Source: Ensifer sp. PDNC004 (GTDB taxonomy: Bacteria; Pseudomonadota; Alphaproteobacteria; Rhizobiales; Rhizobiaceae). From it: a stretch of DNA of 64,000 nt. The notes under the pieces were generated by a model. That model did not search any database and had not been told where the DNA came from. It worked only from the letters and a program-made list of their open reading frames with translations. The DNA is taken from NCBI RefSeq assembly GCF_016919405.1, contig NZ_CP070352.1:1488001-1552000 (forward strand). Reading direction: 5' to 3'. The position numbers and the translations under genes were made by a program. This document shows positions 45,156-53,943 of this stretch, one piece after another; position 1 is the first letter of the stretch, and every line of letters begins with the position of its first letter.

Positions 45156-46267
45156 TGACCTATATGAAAAGAGAACTGGCCGGCTGGCTCGTCGCGGCAT
45201 CGGCAGCGTTCTCGACCGGCGCTTACGCGCAGGAGCCGAAGCTGCCGGACTATTATCCGGCCGACTACGCCCAGCTCGTCGACGCATCGCGCAAGGAAGC
45301 CGGGCTCGTCGTCTATTCCAACATGGCCGACAACAACTGGCAGCCGGTAATCAAGGGCTTCAACGAACTCTATCCGTGGATCAAGGTCGAGACGCTGGAC
45401 CTTGGATCCGGCACGGTGCACACGCGCTGGGAGGCCGAGGCCGGCAGCGGCGCGCGCACCGCCGATGTCCTGGTGTCGGGCGCCAACGACCGCTGGGCAC
45501 GCTACGGCACCGAGGGCCGCATGCTCGACTATCCCAGCCCGGAAATCGAGCGCCTGCCAGGTTTCGCCAATCCCTATCCGGGCATCTTCGTGATGTCGGC
45601 GGATCCGCTCGTCATCACCTACAACGCCGCCCTGCTTCCCGAAGGTCAGCGCCCGACCGGCTTCTCGTCGCTCGTCAAGGCGGCGGCGGCCGACAAGGCA
45701 AGCTTCGACGGCAAGATCACCACCTATGACGCCGCGCGCAATTCCTTCGGCCTCGCCGCCTGGTGGAAGACCCTGCAGGTCAAGGGGGACGAAGGCTGGA
45801 AGGAACTGCGCCAGATCGGACCGATGATCCGCGGCGAAGTCTCCGGCGGCCCGATGAACGAGAAGATTGCCACGGGCGAATATCTCGTAGGCATCGCCGT
45901 CTCGGGCATCACGATTTTCCCGCGCCTGGAACAGCCCGGCGGCGAGATCCTCGGCTTTGCCTTCCCCGACGACGGCACCCCGGTCATGCTGCGCGGCCTC
46001 GGCATTCCGAACGAAGCCGCCAACCCGAATTCGGCAAAGCTGTTCGTCGACTATCTGCTCAGCCGCAACGGCCAGACCCAGATCGGCAAGGGCGGGCTGA
46101 CCCCCTATCGCGAAGACGTCGATGAAGCCGAGGTTCGCTACACCTACCAGGCGATCGCCGAGAAGGTCGGCATGGAAAATCTCATCGCCGTGGGTTTCGA
46201 CCGGGCGCTGATCGACGACGCGGCGGGCTTTGCCACCAAGTGGACCGCTGCGATGGCTGGCAACTAA
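45155..46267 (+). CDS. ABC substrate-binding protein, FbpA/AfuA type
   Basis: A 370-residue periplasmic binding protein with a Sec signal (residues 1-25, ending A-Y-A before Q-E). It belongs to the iron(III)/2-aminoethylphosphonate/sugar-phosphate binding group (V-V-Y-S-N-M-A-D-N-N-W-Q-P-V-I-K-G-F-N-E). It lacks an obvious pair of adjacent C-terminal tyrosines that would coordinate ferric iron, so an organic anion is more likely than iron. Downstream CoA-transferase and lyase genes point to a carboxylic acid ligand; this is inference. Confidence 0.88.
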   Translation: MTYMKRELAGWLVAASAAFSTGAYAQEPKLPDYYPADYAQLVDASRKEAGLVVYSNMADNNWQPVIKGFNELYPWIKVETLDLGSGTVHTRWEAEAGSGARTADVLVSGANDRWARYGTEGRMLDYPSPEIERLPGFANPYPGIFVMSADPLVITYNAALLPEGQRPTGFSSLVKAAAADKASFDGKITTYDAARNSFGLAAWWKTLQVKGDEGWKELRQIGPMIRGEVSGGPMNEKIATGEYLVGIAVSGITIFPRLEQPGGEILGFAFPDDGTPVMLRGLGIPNEAANPNSAKLFVDYLLSRNGQTQIGKGGLTPYREDVDEAEVRYTYQAIAEKVGMENLIAVGFDRALIDDAAGFATKWTAAMAGN

Positions 46268-46274
46268 CGGCCAC

Positions 46275-46326
46275 GGGCAGGGCTGTCGAGCGGACCGATA
46301 CCGGTCGGCGGCCTGTCCCCTTTTCT
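46275..46326 (+). terminator. Intercistronic hairpin after IclR-operon SBP
   Basis: GGGCAGG (46275-46281) pairs with CCTGTCC (46312-46318, one G-T), enclosing a second perfect stem GACCG/CGGTC (46293-46306), and is followed by CCTTTTCTT. This is the only SBP hairpin here with a T run, so real attenuation is likely. Confidence 0.65.
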
Positions 46327-46388
46327 TAACAATACGAAGCCTGACGCCCGTCTCTCGCGCATGCGGACGGCCTTCGAGGACTATTGCC

Positions 46389-48107
46389 ATGACCGAACTC
46401 GCAGCAGGGTCGCCAGCGCACGCCGGGCGTGACCGATCGACCGCAATCTTCTGGACCGTGAGTATCCTGACCACGATCCTCGTGATCGGGCCGATTGCGC
46501 CCATCATCCTCCAGGCCTTCCTGGACCAGCCGCTCTACAAGCCCGATGCCGCGTTGACCGCCGGCAATTTCGTTCGCCTCTTCACCGAGGCCGGCATGGG
46601 CAAGATCGTGCTCAACACGCTCTTCTTCGCCGTCGTGACGATGGTGGTGGCGCAGCTGTTCGGTTCGGTGATGGCGGTCATCGTCGGTCGCACCAATCTG
46701 CCTGGCCGCAAGTGGATCGGCGAGATCCTGATCTGGCCGCTGTTCGTCAGCAACCTCGTGATGGCCTTCGGTTGGTTCACGATGTACGGCCCGTCCGGCT
46801 ACATCACCCTTGCGGTCAAGGCGGGGACCGGGCTTACCCCATGGAACCTCTACAGCCTGACCGGCATGAGCATCGTCGCTGGCCTCAGCCAGGCGCCGCT
46901 TGCCTATCTCATGTGCATCGGTGCCGTCACCAAGGCCGATGCGCAGCTCGAGGACGCTGCCCGTTCGGCAGGCGCCAGCCCAATGAAGGCGCTGCTCAAC
47001 ATCACCGTTCCGATGATGCGCCCGGCGATGGTCTACTCCGCAGTCCTGAATTTCGTCATCGGCATCGAGATGCTGGCGATCCCGCTCGTCTTCGGCGGCC
47101 CGAGCGGCATCCATACCGTGACGACCTTCCTCTACGACCAGGGCATCAACGCCGCCGTGCAATCCGACTACGGCATTGTCGGTGCGGGGGCCGTGATGCT
47201 GCTGGTCATCGTCGGCCTGCTCGTCTGGCTGCAGGGCCGCCTGATGAAGGACAGCGGCCGCTTCGTGACGGTGCGCGGCAAGGCCTCGCGCCCGTCGCTC
47301 GTCGATCTCGGGAAATGGCGCTGGGTCGCGTTCGCGGCGGTTGCCGCCTACGTGCTCTTCACCATCGTCGCCGTCTTTGCCGGCATCTTCATGCGGGCGA
47401 GCGTCAGTTTCCTCACGCCGCTGGTTCCGTTCTGGAAGCTGCTGACCCTTGCCAATTTCGAGCTGATCTTCAGCCAGCCCGGCTACATCAGGGCCATCCT
47501 CAATTCGGTGGTCATCTCGTTCCTCGGTGGCATCATCGGCACGGCCTGCGTGGTTCTGATCGCGCTCGTGGCGAAGCGCTCCGAGTACCGCTTCCGCCGT
47601 GCCCTGGAATATGTGGCCCTGTTCCCGCGCTCGTTGCCGGGCATCATTGCCGGTCTCGGCTTCTTCTATGCGGTGATCTGGGTTCCCGGCCTCGACATGA
47701 TCCGCGGCACGATCTGGATCCTTATCGCTGCCTTCGTCGTGCGCTACATTCCGATCGGTTTCGGTGCGATCGCCCCGGCGCTGTCGCAGATCGGCGAGGA
47801 ACTCGACCGGGCGTCCCGCATCTCCGGCGGCGACTGGTGGACGACCGTCACGCGCATCGTCCTGCCGCTCCTGAAGCCGGCGCTGTTTTCAAGCTTCGCG
47901 CTGCTCTTCATCCACTTCTTCAAGGAATACGTCACCGCGGTTTTCCTCTACCAGCCGGGATCCGAGATCATCGGTTCGACCATGCTCCAGCTCTACGCCC
48001 AGGGCGACAACGGACCCGTCTCCGCGCTGGCCACCATCCAAGTCATCATCACGGCCTTGTTCGTCTTCATGGCGCGCCGTCTACTGGGAGCCAAGATCTA
48101 TGGCTGA
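46389..48107 (+). CDS. Fused ABC transporter permease, FbpB-type
   Basis: A 572-residue permease containing two six-span halves. Both EAA loops are visible: A-A-R-S-A-G-A-S-P-M-K-A-L-L-N in the first and A-S-R-I-S-G-G-D-W-W-T-T-V-T in the second. Fused permeases of this kind serve the FbpB/AfuB class of importers. Start 46389 follows GAGGA by about ten bases. The ATPase gene begins 8 bases before its stop. Confidence 0.93.
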   Translation: MTELAAGSPAHAGRDRSTAIFWTVSILTTILVIGPIAPIILQAFLDQPLYKPDAALTAGNFVRLFTEAGMGKIVLNTLFFAVVTMVVAQLFGSVMAVIVGRTNLPGRKWIGEILIWPLFVSNLVMAFGWFTMYGPSGYITLAVKAGTGLTPWNLYSLTGMSIVAGLSQAPLAYLMCIGAVTKADAQLEDAARSAGASPMKALLNITVPMMRPAMVYSAVLNFVIGIEMLAIPLVFGGPSGIHTVTTFLYDQGINAAVQSDYGIVGAGAVMLLVIVGLLVWLQGRLMKDSGRFVTVRGKASRPSLVDLGKWRWVAFAAVAAYVLFTIVAVFAGIFMRASVSFLTPLVPFWKLLTLANFELIFSQPGYIRAILNSVVISFLGGIIGTACVVLIALVAKRSEYRFRRALEYVALFPRSLPGIIAGLGFFYAVIWVPGLDMIRGTIWILIAAFVVRYIPIGFGAIAPALSQIGEELDRASRISGGDWWTTVTRIVLPLLKPALFSSFALLFIHFFKEYVTAVFLYQPGSEIIGSTMLQLYAQGDNGPVSALATIQVIITALFVFMARRLLGAKIYG

Positions 48108-49179
48108 TCTCATCCTCGACGACCTTTCCATCAGCTACGGCTCCTACAAGGCCGTCAGCAACGTTTCGCTGACGATCCCGAAGGGAGAGTTCCTGACGCT
48201 GCTTGGACCTTCCGGTTGCGGAAAATCGACCACGCTGTTTGCGATCTCCGGGCTCAATCACGCAACCTCCGGCGCAATCCGAATGGGCGAGCGCGTGCTT
48301 TTCGACGGCAGAACCGGAACGGTGGTGCCGCCCGAGCAGCGCAACATCGGCCTCGTTTTCCAGAGCTACGCGCTGTGGCCGCACATGTCGGTCGCCCAGA
48401 ACCTCGCTTATCCGCTGAAACTGCGCAAGATCGGGCGCGCCGAGCAGGACGAGCGGATCAAGGAAGCGCTCGAACTGGTCGAGATGGCGCGCTTTGCCGA
48501 GCGCTACCCGTTTGAGCTTTCCGGCGGACAACAGCAGCGCGTCGCGCTAGCGCGTGCCCTGGTCTACCGCCCCGGTCTCCTGCTTCTCGACGAACCGCTC
48601 TCCAACCTCGATGCCAAGCTGCGCGAGCGGGCGCGCGTCTGGCTGCGTGAGCTGCAGGAACGGCTTGGCGTCACGACCGTTTACGTCACGCACGACCAGG
48701 CCGAGGCGCTTGCCGTGTCCGACCGCATCGCGGTCATGGACACCGGCCGTATCCGGCAGCTCGGCACGCCGAAGGAGATCTATGAAACGCCGGCCGACGC
48801 TTTTGTCGCCGACTTCATCGGTTCGTCGAACTTCCTGAGCGGAACCGTGGTTGGCGGCAGCGGCGGGGCTGCCAGCGTCCGCCTGGATGAACAAACGGTC
48901 ATCCGCGCCAATGCCGGTGCAGGCGGCACGGGCGAGGAGGTGGTCGTGGCAGTCCGTCCGGAACGTCTGCAGATCGTCGGCGGCGCCGGTGAGAACGTCG
49001 TGCAGGCGACGGTGCAGGGCGGCGCCTATCTCGGATCCGTCTATCAGTATGAGCTTGTCGGTGCCGGCAGCACCTTCCGCGTGCAGACGAGCCGCGAGAT
49101 CGCCGACAGCCAGGTCTTTGTCTATGTGCCGCCGGAAGCTTCGACCCTGTTTTCCGCGCAATCCCGCCCGCAGGCCTGA
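48100..49179 (+). CDS. ABC transporter ATPase, FbpC-type
   Basis: A 359-residue ATPase with Walker A G-P-S-G-C-G-K-S-T (residues 36-44), signature L-S-G-G-Q-Q-Q-R-V-A, Walker B L-L-L-L-D-E-P-L-S-N-L-D and a TOBE C-terminus. Completes the transporter with the SBP and fused permease. Ends 3 bases before the CoA-transferase start region. Confidence 0.95.
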   Translation: MADLILDDLSISYGSYKAVSNVSLTIPKGEFLTLLGPSGCGKSTTLFAISGLNHATSGAIRMGERVLFDGRTGTVVPPEQRNIGLVFQSYALWPHMSVAQNLAYPLKLRKIGRAEQDERIKEALELVEMARFAERYPFELSGGQQQRVALARALVYRPGLLLLDEPLSNLDAKLRERARVWLRELQERLGVTTVYVTHDQAEALAVSDRIAVMDTGRIRQLGTPKEIYETPADAFVADFIGSSNFLSGTVVGGSGGAASVRLDEQTVIRANAGAGGTGEEVVVAVRPERLQIVGGAGENVVQATVQGGAYLGSVYQYELVGAGSTFRVQTSREIADSQVFVYVPPEASTLFSAQSRPQA

Positions 49180-49182
49180 CGC

Positions 49183-50415
49183 ATGAGGACGGATCAACCT
49201 ATGACCAGGGAACCGAAACGCTTCGATGCGGATGCAAAGGGGCCGCTCCACGGCATTCGTGTCGTTGACCTGTCCCGCCTCGTTGCCGGAAACATGCTGT
49301 CGCTTCAGCTCGGCGATTTCGGCGCCGACGTGATCAAGGTCGAGCCGCCGGCCGGCGACCCCTTGCGCGACTGGCGCGACGGCGGAAGCTCGCTCTACTG
49401 GAAGACCTACGGTCGCAACAAGCGGTCGGTGATGCTCAACCTGCGCGAACCGGCGGCGATGGACGCGCTGTTCAAGCTGCTCGACACGGTCGATGTCTTC
49501 ATCGAGAACTTTCGGCCGGGCACGCTCGAAGAGATGGGACTGGCGCCCGGAAAGCTTCTGGCGCGCAATCCCGATCTGATCATCGTGCGCATTTCCGGCT
49601 TTGGCCAGACCGGTCCCTACGCGGAGCTTCCCGGTTTCGGCACGCTGGTGGAAGCGATGAGCGGCTTTGCAGCGCGCACCGGATTTCCGGATCGCGAGCC
49701 GGTGTTGCCGCCGCTGGCGCTTGCCGACATGATCGCCGGCATCTACGGCGCGTCCGCCGTCAGCACGGCGCTTCTGGCCCGCGAGCGAGGCATTGCCCGC
49801 GGCCAGGTCATAGATCTTTCCCTGCTTGAGCCGATGTTCTCCGTGCTCGGGCCGGAGGCGGCGATCTACAAGACCACCGGCAAGATCAAGGAGCGTGTCG
49901 GCAGCGGTTCGAACACGACCTCGCCACGAAACGTCTATCGCTGCGCGGACGGCAAGTTCGTCGCCTTGTCCGGCTCGACCCAGGCCGTGGCGAAGCGGAT
50001 CTTCGAGATCATCGGCCGGGCCGACATGATCGACGATCCGCGCTTTGCCACCAACACCGACCGGGTTTTCAACCGGCCGCTGGTCGACGAGGCGGTGGGG
50101 GCCTGGTTCGCGACGCGCGATCGTGATGACGCACTCGACGTGATGCGGGAGGCGGGAGCGACCGTCGGTCCCGTCTACAACATCGCCGATGCCTTTTCCG
50201 ATCCGCACTTCGTCGAGCGCGAGGTTTTCACCGAGGTCGAGGATCGTGATTTCGGTTCTCTACCCATGCACAACATCCTGCCGCGGATGTCGGGAACGCC
50301 CGGCGTCTGGCGCAATCCGGCGCCGTCGCTTGGCGAAAACACGCGCGACGTGCTCGCGGAAGCCGGTCTGTCGACCGACGAGATCGATCTGATCATGGGA
50401 GGACGAACCGAATGA
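49183..50415 (+). CDS. CaiB/BaiF family III CoA-transferase
   Basis: A 410-residue CoA-transferase. The N-terminal G-I-R-V-V-D-L-S-R-L-V-A-G, G-A-D-V-I-K-V-E-P-P-A-G-D-P and R-N-K-R-S-V-M-L-N-L are family signatures; the catalytic aspartate is expected in L-A-L-A-D-M-I-A-G. It moves CoA from a donor such as succinyl-CoA or acetyl-CoA to an acid, activating it. An in-frame ATG at 49201 is preceded by GAGGACGG and may be the true start. It overlaps the CitE-like gene by 4 bases, fitting sequential use: activation, then C-C cleavage. Confidence 0.93.
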   Translation: MRTDQPMTREPKRFDADAKGPLHGIRVVDLSRLVAGNMLSLQLGDFGADVIKVEPPAGDPLRDWRDGGSSLYWKTYGRNKRSVMLNLREPAAMDALFKLLDTVDVFIENFRPGTLEEMGLAPGKLLARNPDLIIVRISGFGQTGPYAELPGFGTLVEAMSGFAARTGFPDREPVLPPLALADMIAGIYGASAVSTALLARERGIARGQVIDLSLLEPMFSVLGPEAAIYKTTGKIKERVGSGSNTTSPRNVYRCADGKFVALSGSTQAVAKRIFEIIGRADMIDDPRFATNTDRVFNRPLVDEAVGAWFATRDRDDALDVMREAGATVGPVYNIADAFSDPHFVEREVFTEVEDRDFGSLPMHNILPRMSGTPGVWRNPAPSLGENTRDVLAEAGLSTDEIDLIMGGRTE

Positions 50416-51260
50416 GGCTGCGCTCGCTCCTTTACGTCCCCGGCAGCTCGCCCCGGTTCCTTGAAAAGGCGCACGAACGCGGCGCCGATGCGATCATCGT
50501 CGATCTCGAAGACGCGGTCGCGCCGAGCGAAAAGGAATCCGCAAGGGCGGCGCTCGGCAAGAACCTGCCGATGGTGGGGCAGCGCGGCGCCATCGTCATC
50601 GTCCGGATCAACACCCATGACGAGGCCGCGATGCTCGCGGATGCGGCGGCAGCCTGCGAAGCCGGGGCCGACGCGCTCTACGTGCCGAAGGTGTCCTCGC
50701 CCGCGCTTCTGCACCGGCTCGACCGCCATCTGACGCCGATCGAAACCGCGAAGCAGCGCAGCCCGATGCGTTTCGTGCCGCTGATCGAGGACCCGATCGG
50801 GTTGCAGAATGTCGCGTCCATTGCGACGGGGCCGCGGGTCTTTGCACTTTCGGCCGGTGGCGAGGACCTCGCCACATCGATGGCGGCACAGCCGACGCCG
50901 GAGGTCCTGCGTCTGCCGAAGCTCCTGATCCATTATGCGGCGAAGGCGGCGGGGATCATGTCCTTCGGCTTGCTGCGCAGCACGGCCGACTATGCCGACA
51001 AGGTGGCACTGACCGCTGCCATCAGGGAGGCCAAGGACTTCGGCTTCGATGGCGCGACGTGCATCCACCCGAGCGTCGTTGCCCTGCTGAACGATGGCTT
51101 TTCACCGTCCGGGGCCGAGATCGACCGCGCCCGGCGCCTCATCGAGGCTGCAGATGCGGCCGCAGCGGACGGCGTCGGTGCCTTTGTCTTCGAGGGCAAG
51201 TTTGTCGACCTGCCGATCGTCACGCGCGCCCGCGCCTTGCTGACGCGCGCCTCACATTGA
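50412..51260 (+). CDS. CitE-like beta-hydroxyacyl-CoA lyase (HpcH/HpaI family)
   Basis: A 282-residue TIM-barrel protein with R-S-L-L-Y-V-P-G-S-S-P-R-F at the N-terminus, D-L-E-D-A-V-A-P-S-E-K, Mg-binding Glu in P-L-I-E-D-P-I-G-L and Asp in G-G-E-D-L-A. Stand-alone CitE-like proteins cleave malyl-, citramalyl- or related hydroxyacyl-CoA to acetyl-CoA plus an oxo acid. No citrate lyase alpha or gamma subunits are present. ATGA overlap with the CoA-transferase suggests they act on the same thioester. Confidence 0.92.
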   Translation: MRLRSLLYVPGSSPRFLEKAHERGADAIIVDLEDAVAPSEKESARAALGKNLPMVGQRGAIVIVRINTHDEAAMLADAAAACEAGADALYVPKVSSPALLHRLDRHLTPIETAKQRSPMRFVPLIEDPIGLQNVASIATGPRVFALSAGGEDLATSMAAQPTPEVLRLPKLLIHYAAKAAGIMSFGLLRSTADYADKVALTAAIREAKDFGFDGATCIHPSVVALLNDGFSPSGAEIDRARRLIEAADAAAADGVGAFVFEGKFVDLPIVTRARALLTRASH

Positions 51261-51298
51261 CCGCACCCCCAGCGTGGGGAAGCCTATTGGAGAAAACA

Positions 51299-52324
51299 GT
51301 GTCAAATCCTTCCAGCGCCATGGGGGAGCGCCGCAAATGGCGCGTTCTCGTGACCCACAATTCGATCGCCGAGAGCGCGGTCGAATTGCTCAACGCGCAT
51401 GACTGCGACGTCTTCTTCTCGCCGCCTTACGATGCCTCCGACATCGTCGCCGCGCGTGCGGCTGAACTCGGTATCGACGCGATCATGGTCCGCCAGGGCC
51501 AGATCAACGAGGCGGTGATCGCCGCCTCGCCGAAGCTGAAGGTCATCGTCAAGCATGGCGTCGGCGTCGACAATGTCGACATCCAGGCGGCGGCTGACCG
51601 GGGCGTGCCGGTATTGCGTTCCATGGGGTCGAACGCACGCGCGGTCGCCGAACACGCGATCGCCCTTTCGCTCGCCTTGCTCAAGGAGGTCGGCCCGCTG
51701 ACGGCAGCGGTGAAGGACGGCCGCTGGCCGAAGCCGACCTTCATGGGGCGGGATATCATCGGCACGGTGATGGGGCTTGTCGGTTATGGCGCGATCGGAC
51801 GCGAGACGGCTGCGATGGCCCGCGCGCTCGGCATGGACGTGATTGTCTACGATCCGCATGCGGCGGCGGGGCTCGCCGAGGCGAACATCGAAACCGTCAG
51901 CGACGTGGACGACCTCGTCCGCCGTGCCGATATCGTCAGCCTGCATTGCCCGCTGACGGCCGAGACGCGCCACCTGATCGACCCCCGTCGCCTTTCTTTG
52001 ATGAAGCCGACGTCGTTCATCGTCAACACGGCGCGCGGCGGCCTCATCGACGAGGCAGCGCTTGCCATCGCCTTGCGTGACAAGCGCATCGCGGGTGCCG
52101 CCCTCGACAGCTTCGCCACCGAGCCGCCGGCTGACGACAATCCGTTGTGGGCGGCCCCCGACCTGCTCGCCACGCCGCATATCGGCGGCGTGACCAAGGG
52201 CTCGTCGAAGGCCATGGCGGAAATCGCCGCGCGGCACATCATCAGCGTGCTCGGCGGCGAAGCGCCCGACGCCTTCAGCCTAGCAACGCCGCAGAGCCTC
52301 GGCCTGCGCAAAGAGCCAGCCTAA
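51299..52324 (+). CDS. D-2-hydroxyacid dehydrogenase family protein
   Basis: A 341-residue NAD(P)-dependent dehydrogenase. Visible are G-V-G-V-D-N-V-D, the Rossmann motif G-L-V-G-Y-G-A-I-G, catalytic Arg in N-T-A-R-G-G-L-I-D-E, Glu in F-A-T-E-P-P and His in T-P-H-I-G-G-V-T. It interconverts a D-2-hydroxy acid and the 2-oxo acid. The start is a GTG at 51299 with GGAG six bases upstream; the first ATG in frame (51320) has no ribosome site. It lies 38 bases after the lyase. Confidence 0.9.
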   Translation: MSNPSSAMGERRKWRVLVTHNSIAESAVELLNAHDCDVFFSPPYDASDIVAARAAELGIDAIMVRQGQINEAVIAASPKLKVIVKHGVGVDNVDIQAAADRGVPVLRSMGSNARAVAEHAIALSLALLKEVGPLTAAVKDGRWPKPTFMGRDIIGTVMGLVGYGAIGRETAAMARALGMDVIVYDPHAAAGLAEANIETVSDVDDLVRRADIVSLHCPLTAETRHLIDPRRLSLMKPTSFIVNTARGGLIDEAALAIALRDKRIAGAALDSFATEPPADDNPLWAAPDLLATPHIGGVTKGSSKAMAEIAARHIISVLGGEAPDAFSLATPQSLGLRKEPA

Positions 52325-52347
52325 CCGTTCCGAGGAGAGAACAAGAT

Positions 52348-53034
52348 ATGCCGATCGGTTTCCGAGTGAAGAACGACATGGAACGTGTCGATCCCTCCTA
52401 TATCGAGGCGTTCCGCGCCTTGCCTGTCGCCAACGTGTCCGACAGCATGTCCCGGCTGGTTGCCGGCGGCGACCGGTTGCGCCCGATGCATGGCGGCGGC
52501 GTGCTTTCCGGCCCGGCGCTCACGGTCAAGACCTGCCCCGGCGACAACCTGATGCTGCACAAGGCGATCGATATCGCCAGGCCGGGTGACGTCATCGTCG
52601 TCGATGCCGGCGGCGATACCACCAATGCGCTGATGGGCGAGTTGATGCTGGCCCATGCGGTAAAACGTGGGGTCGCGGGCTTCGTCCTCAACGGCGCGAT
52701 CCGCGACGCCGAGGCCATTCGCGCCCAGGACCTGCCGCTTTACGCAATCGGCGTGACGCACCGGGGACCCTACCGCACCGGTCCCGGCGAAATCGGCTTC
52801 CAGATCTCGATCGCCGGTATGGTGATCAATCCGGGCGATCTCATTCTGGGAGATTTCGACGGCGTGGTGTGCATACCCAGAGCCGATACCGACACGGTTC
52901 TCAAGGCGACCCGCGCCAAGCACGAGGCCGAGGCCAAGCAGATGAATGCGACGGTGCTCGGCGAGATCGACCGGTCCTGGGTTGACCGCGAACTGGAAAG
53001 GCTGGGCTGCAGCTTCGTCGGCGAGGGCGCCTGA
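52348..53034 (+). CDS. RraA-like / 4-hydroxy-4-methyl-2-oxoglutarate aldolase family
   Basis: A 228-residue protein of the RraA/HMG-aldolase fold: V-S-D-S-M-S-R near residue 33, D-A-G-G-D-T-T-N-A-L-M-G-E and N-G-A-I-R-D-A-E-A-I, whose Arg and Asp bind substrate and Mg. In a catabolic operon the aldolase role (4-hydroxy-4-methyl-2-oxoglutarate or 4-carboxy-4-hydroxy-2-oxoadipate to pyruvate plus oxo acid, or oxaloacetate decarboxylation) is more likely than RNase E inhibition. CGAGGAGAG precedes the ATG. Last gene of the operon before a terminator. Confidence 0.9.
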   Translation: MPIGFRVKNDMERVDPSYIEAFRALPVANVSDSMSRLVAGGDRLRPMHGGGVLSGPALTVKTCPGDNLMLHKAIDIARPGDVIVVDAGGDTTNALMGELMLAHAVKRGVAGFVLNGAIRDAEAIRAQDLPLYAIGVTHRGPYRTGPGEIGFQISIAGMVINPGDLILGDFDGVVCIPRADTDTVLKATRAKHEAEAKQMNATVLGEIDRSWVDRELERLGCSFVGEGA

Positions 53035-53143
53035 AACGCGTTTGCGAGCGCCTGAGATCGAAAGCGCCGATGCGGCCCGTTCGGCGTTGGCTCGCCCGGG
53101 GCGGGTTCGGCCGACATTCGGGGACATGCGCGACCATGATTGT

Positions 53144-53167
53144 GGCGGCGCCTGCGCAGGCGCCGCC
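53144..53167 (+). terminator. Terminator of the IclR operon
   Basis: A perfect 24-bp palindrome (arms GGCGGCGCCTG and CAGGCGCCGCC around CG) followed by GTTTGG, 109 bases after the RraA-like gene. Very GC-rich stem; the T run is short. It may also help end transcripts of the convergent porin gene. Confidence 0.6.
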
Positions 53168-53234
53168 GTTTGGCGAGGTGTTGCCGCTCGCCCGACCGGT
53201 GCTAGGGGGACGGTAGAACCGGTCGCATTCGAGA

Positions 53235-53846
53235 TCAGAAGCGGAAATTCAGGCCCGTCTTGATCGCGTGATTGACCAGATTGTTCGAGCCCTTCACGCC
53301 ACCGATCGTGGAGTCCACGCCGTTGAACCGGGTCTGGCTATACTCGACCTTGCCGGAGATGTTTTCGGTGAACCCCATCTCGGCGCCGGCGCCATAGGTC
53401 CAGCCGGTGTGCCAGCGATCGCCGGAGGTCACGGTGCCCTTGCCCTCGAAGCGCGCGGTGGTGACGCCGACAGTGCCGTAGAGCAAGATGTTGTCGAGTG
53501 CGTAGCCGGCCTTGGCCCGGGCGGTGCCGCTCCAGGTTTGCTGCAAGGCGCCGCCCTTGCCGACCTGATACTGCAGGCCGCCGGCGCGCGCCGCCTCGAT
53601 CTCGCCGCCCACCACGAACTGGCCGATCTGCTGGTTGTAGCCGACCTGGACGCCGCCGTTGATCTTGTTCTTGCTGCCCTTCTGGTTCGAGGAGCCGGTG
53701 CCGATGTGGCCACCCGCGTAGGTCCCCGTCCAACGATCCACATTGGCAAAGTCGACGCCCGAATTGTTGAAATCAGCGGCCTGCGCCGTCGGAGCGGCTG
53801 CGGCAACGCTCAGAGCAAGCGCGGCCGTCTTGAAGTTGAGTGTCAT
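53235..53846 (-). CDS. Omp25/Omp31-like outer membrane beta-barrel protein
   Basis: A 203-residue protein with a Sec signal (A-A-A-A-P-T-A-Q-A, cleavage near residue 23). The mature part has W-T-G-T-Y-A-G-G-H-I-G near its start, alternating hydrophobic strands and a C-terminal N-F-R-F ending in phenylalanine, as in eight-stranded barrels of the rhizobial/Brucella Omp25 group. It lies in the outer membrane and is usually abundant. Same strand and 97 bases downstream of the histidine kinase gene; co-transcription is possible. Confidence 0.88.
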   Translation of the reverse strand: MTLNFKTAALALSVAAAAPTAQAADFNNSGVDFANVDRWTGTYAGGHIGTGSSNQKGSKNKINGGVQVGYNQQIGQFVVGGEIEAARAGGLQYQVGKGGALQQTWSGTARAKAGYALDNILLYGTVGVTTARFEGKGTVTSGDRWHTGWTYGAGAEMGFTENISGKVEYSQTRFNGVDSTIGGVKGSNNLVNHAIKTGLNFRF

Positions 53847-53943
53847 CGATCGTTTCCTTTATTGTCGCGGACCGGTCCGGCCCGTTCAATGCGATCGGTT
53901 TGCCTCATCTGCTTGCAGGTTCCGCGCAGAGTTCATCCGGGTT

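Noticed and set aside
48547..50208. Long minus-strand ORF across the ATPase and CoA-transferase genes
   Set aside because: Spans two well-supported plus-strand genes and shows no family motif; antisense shadow. The same applies to 25811-27349 (-), 27901-29127 (-), 41245-43407 (-) and 57650-59398 (-).
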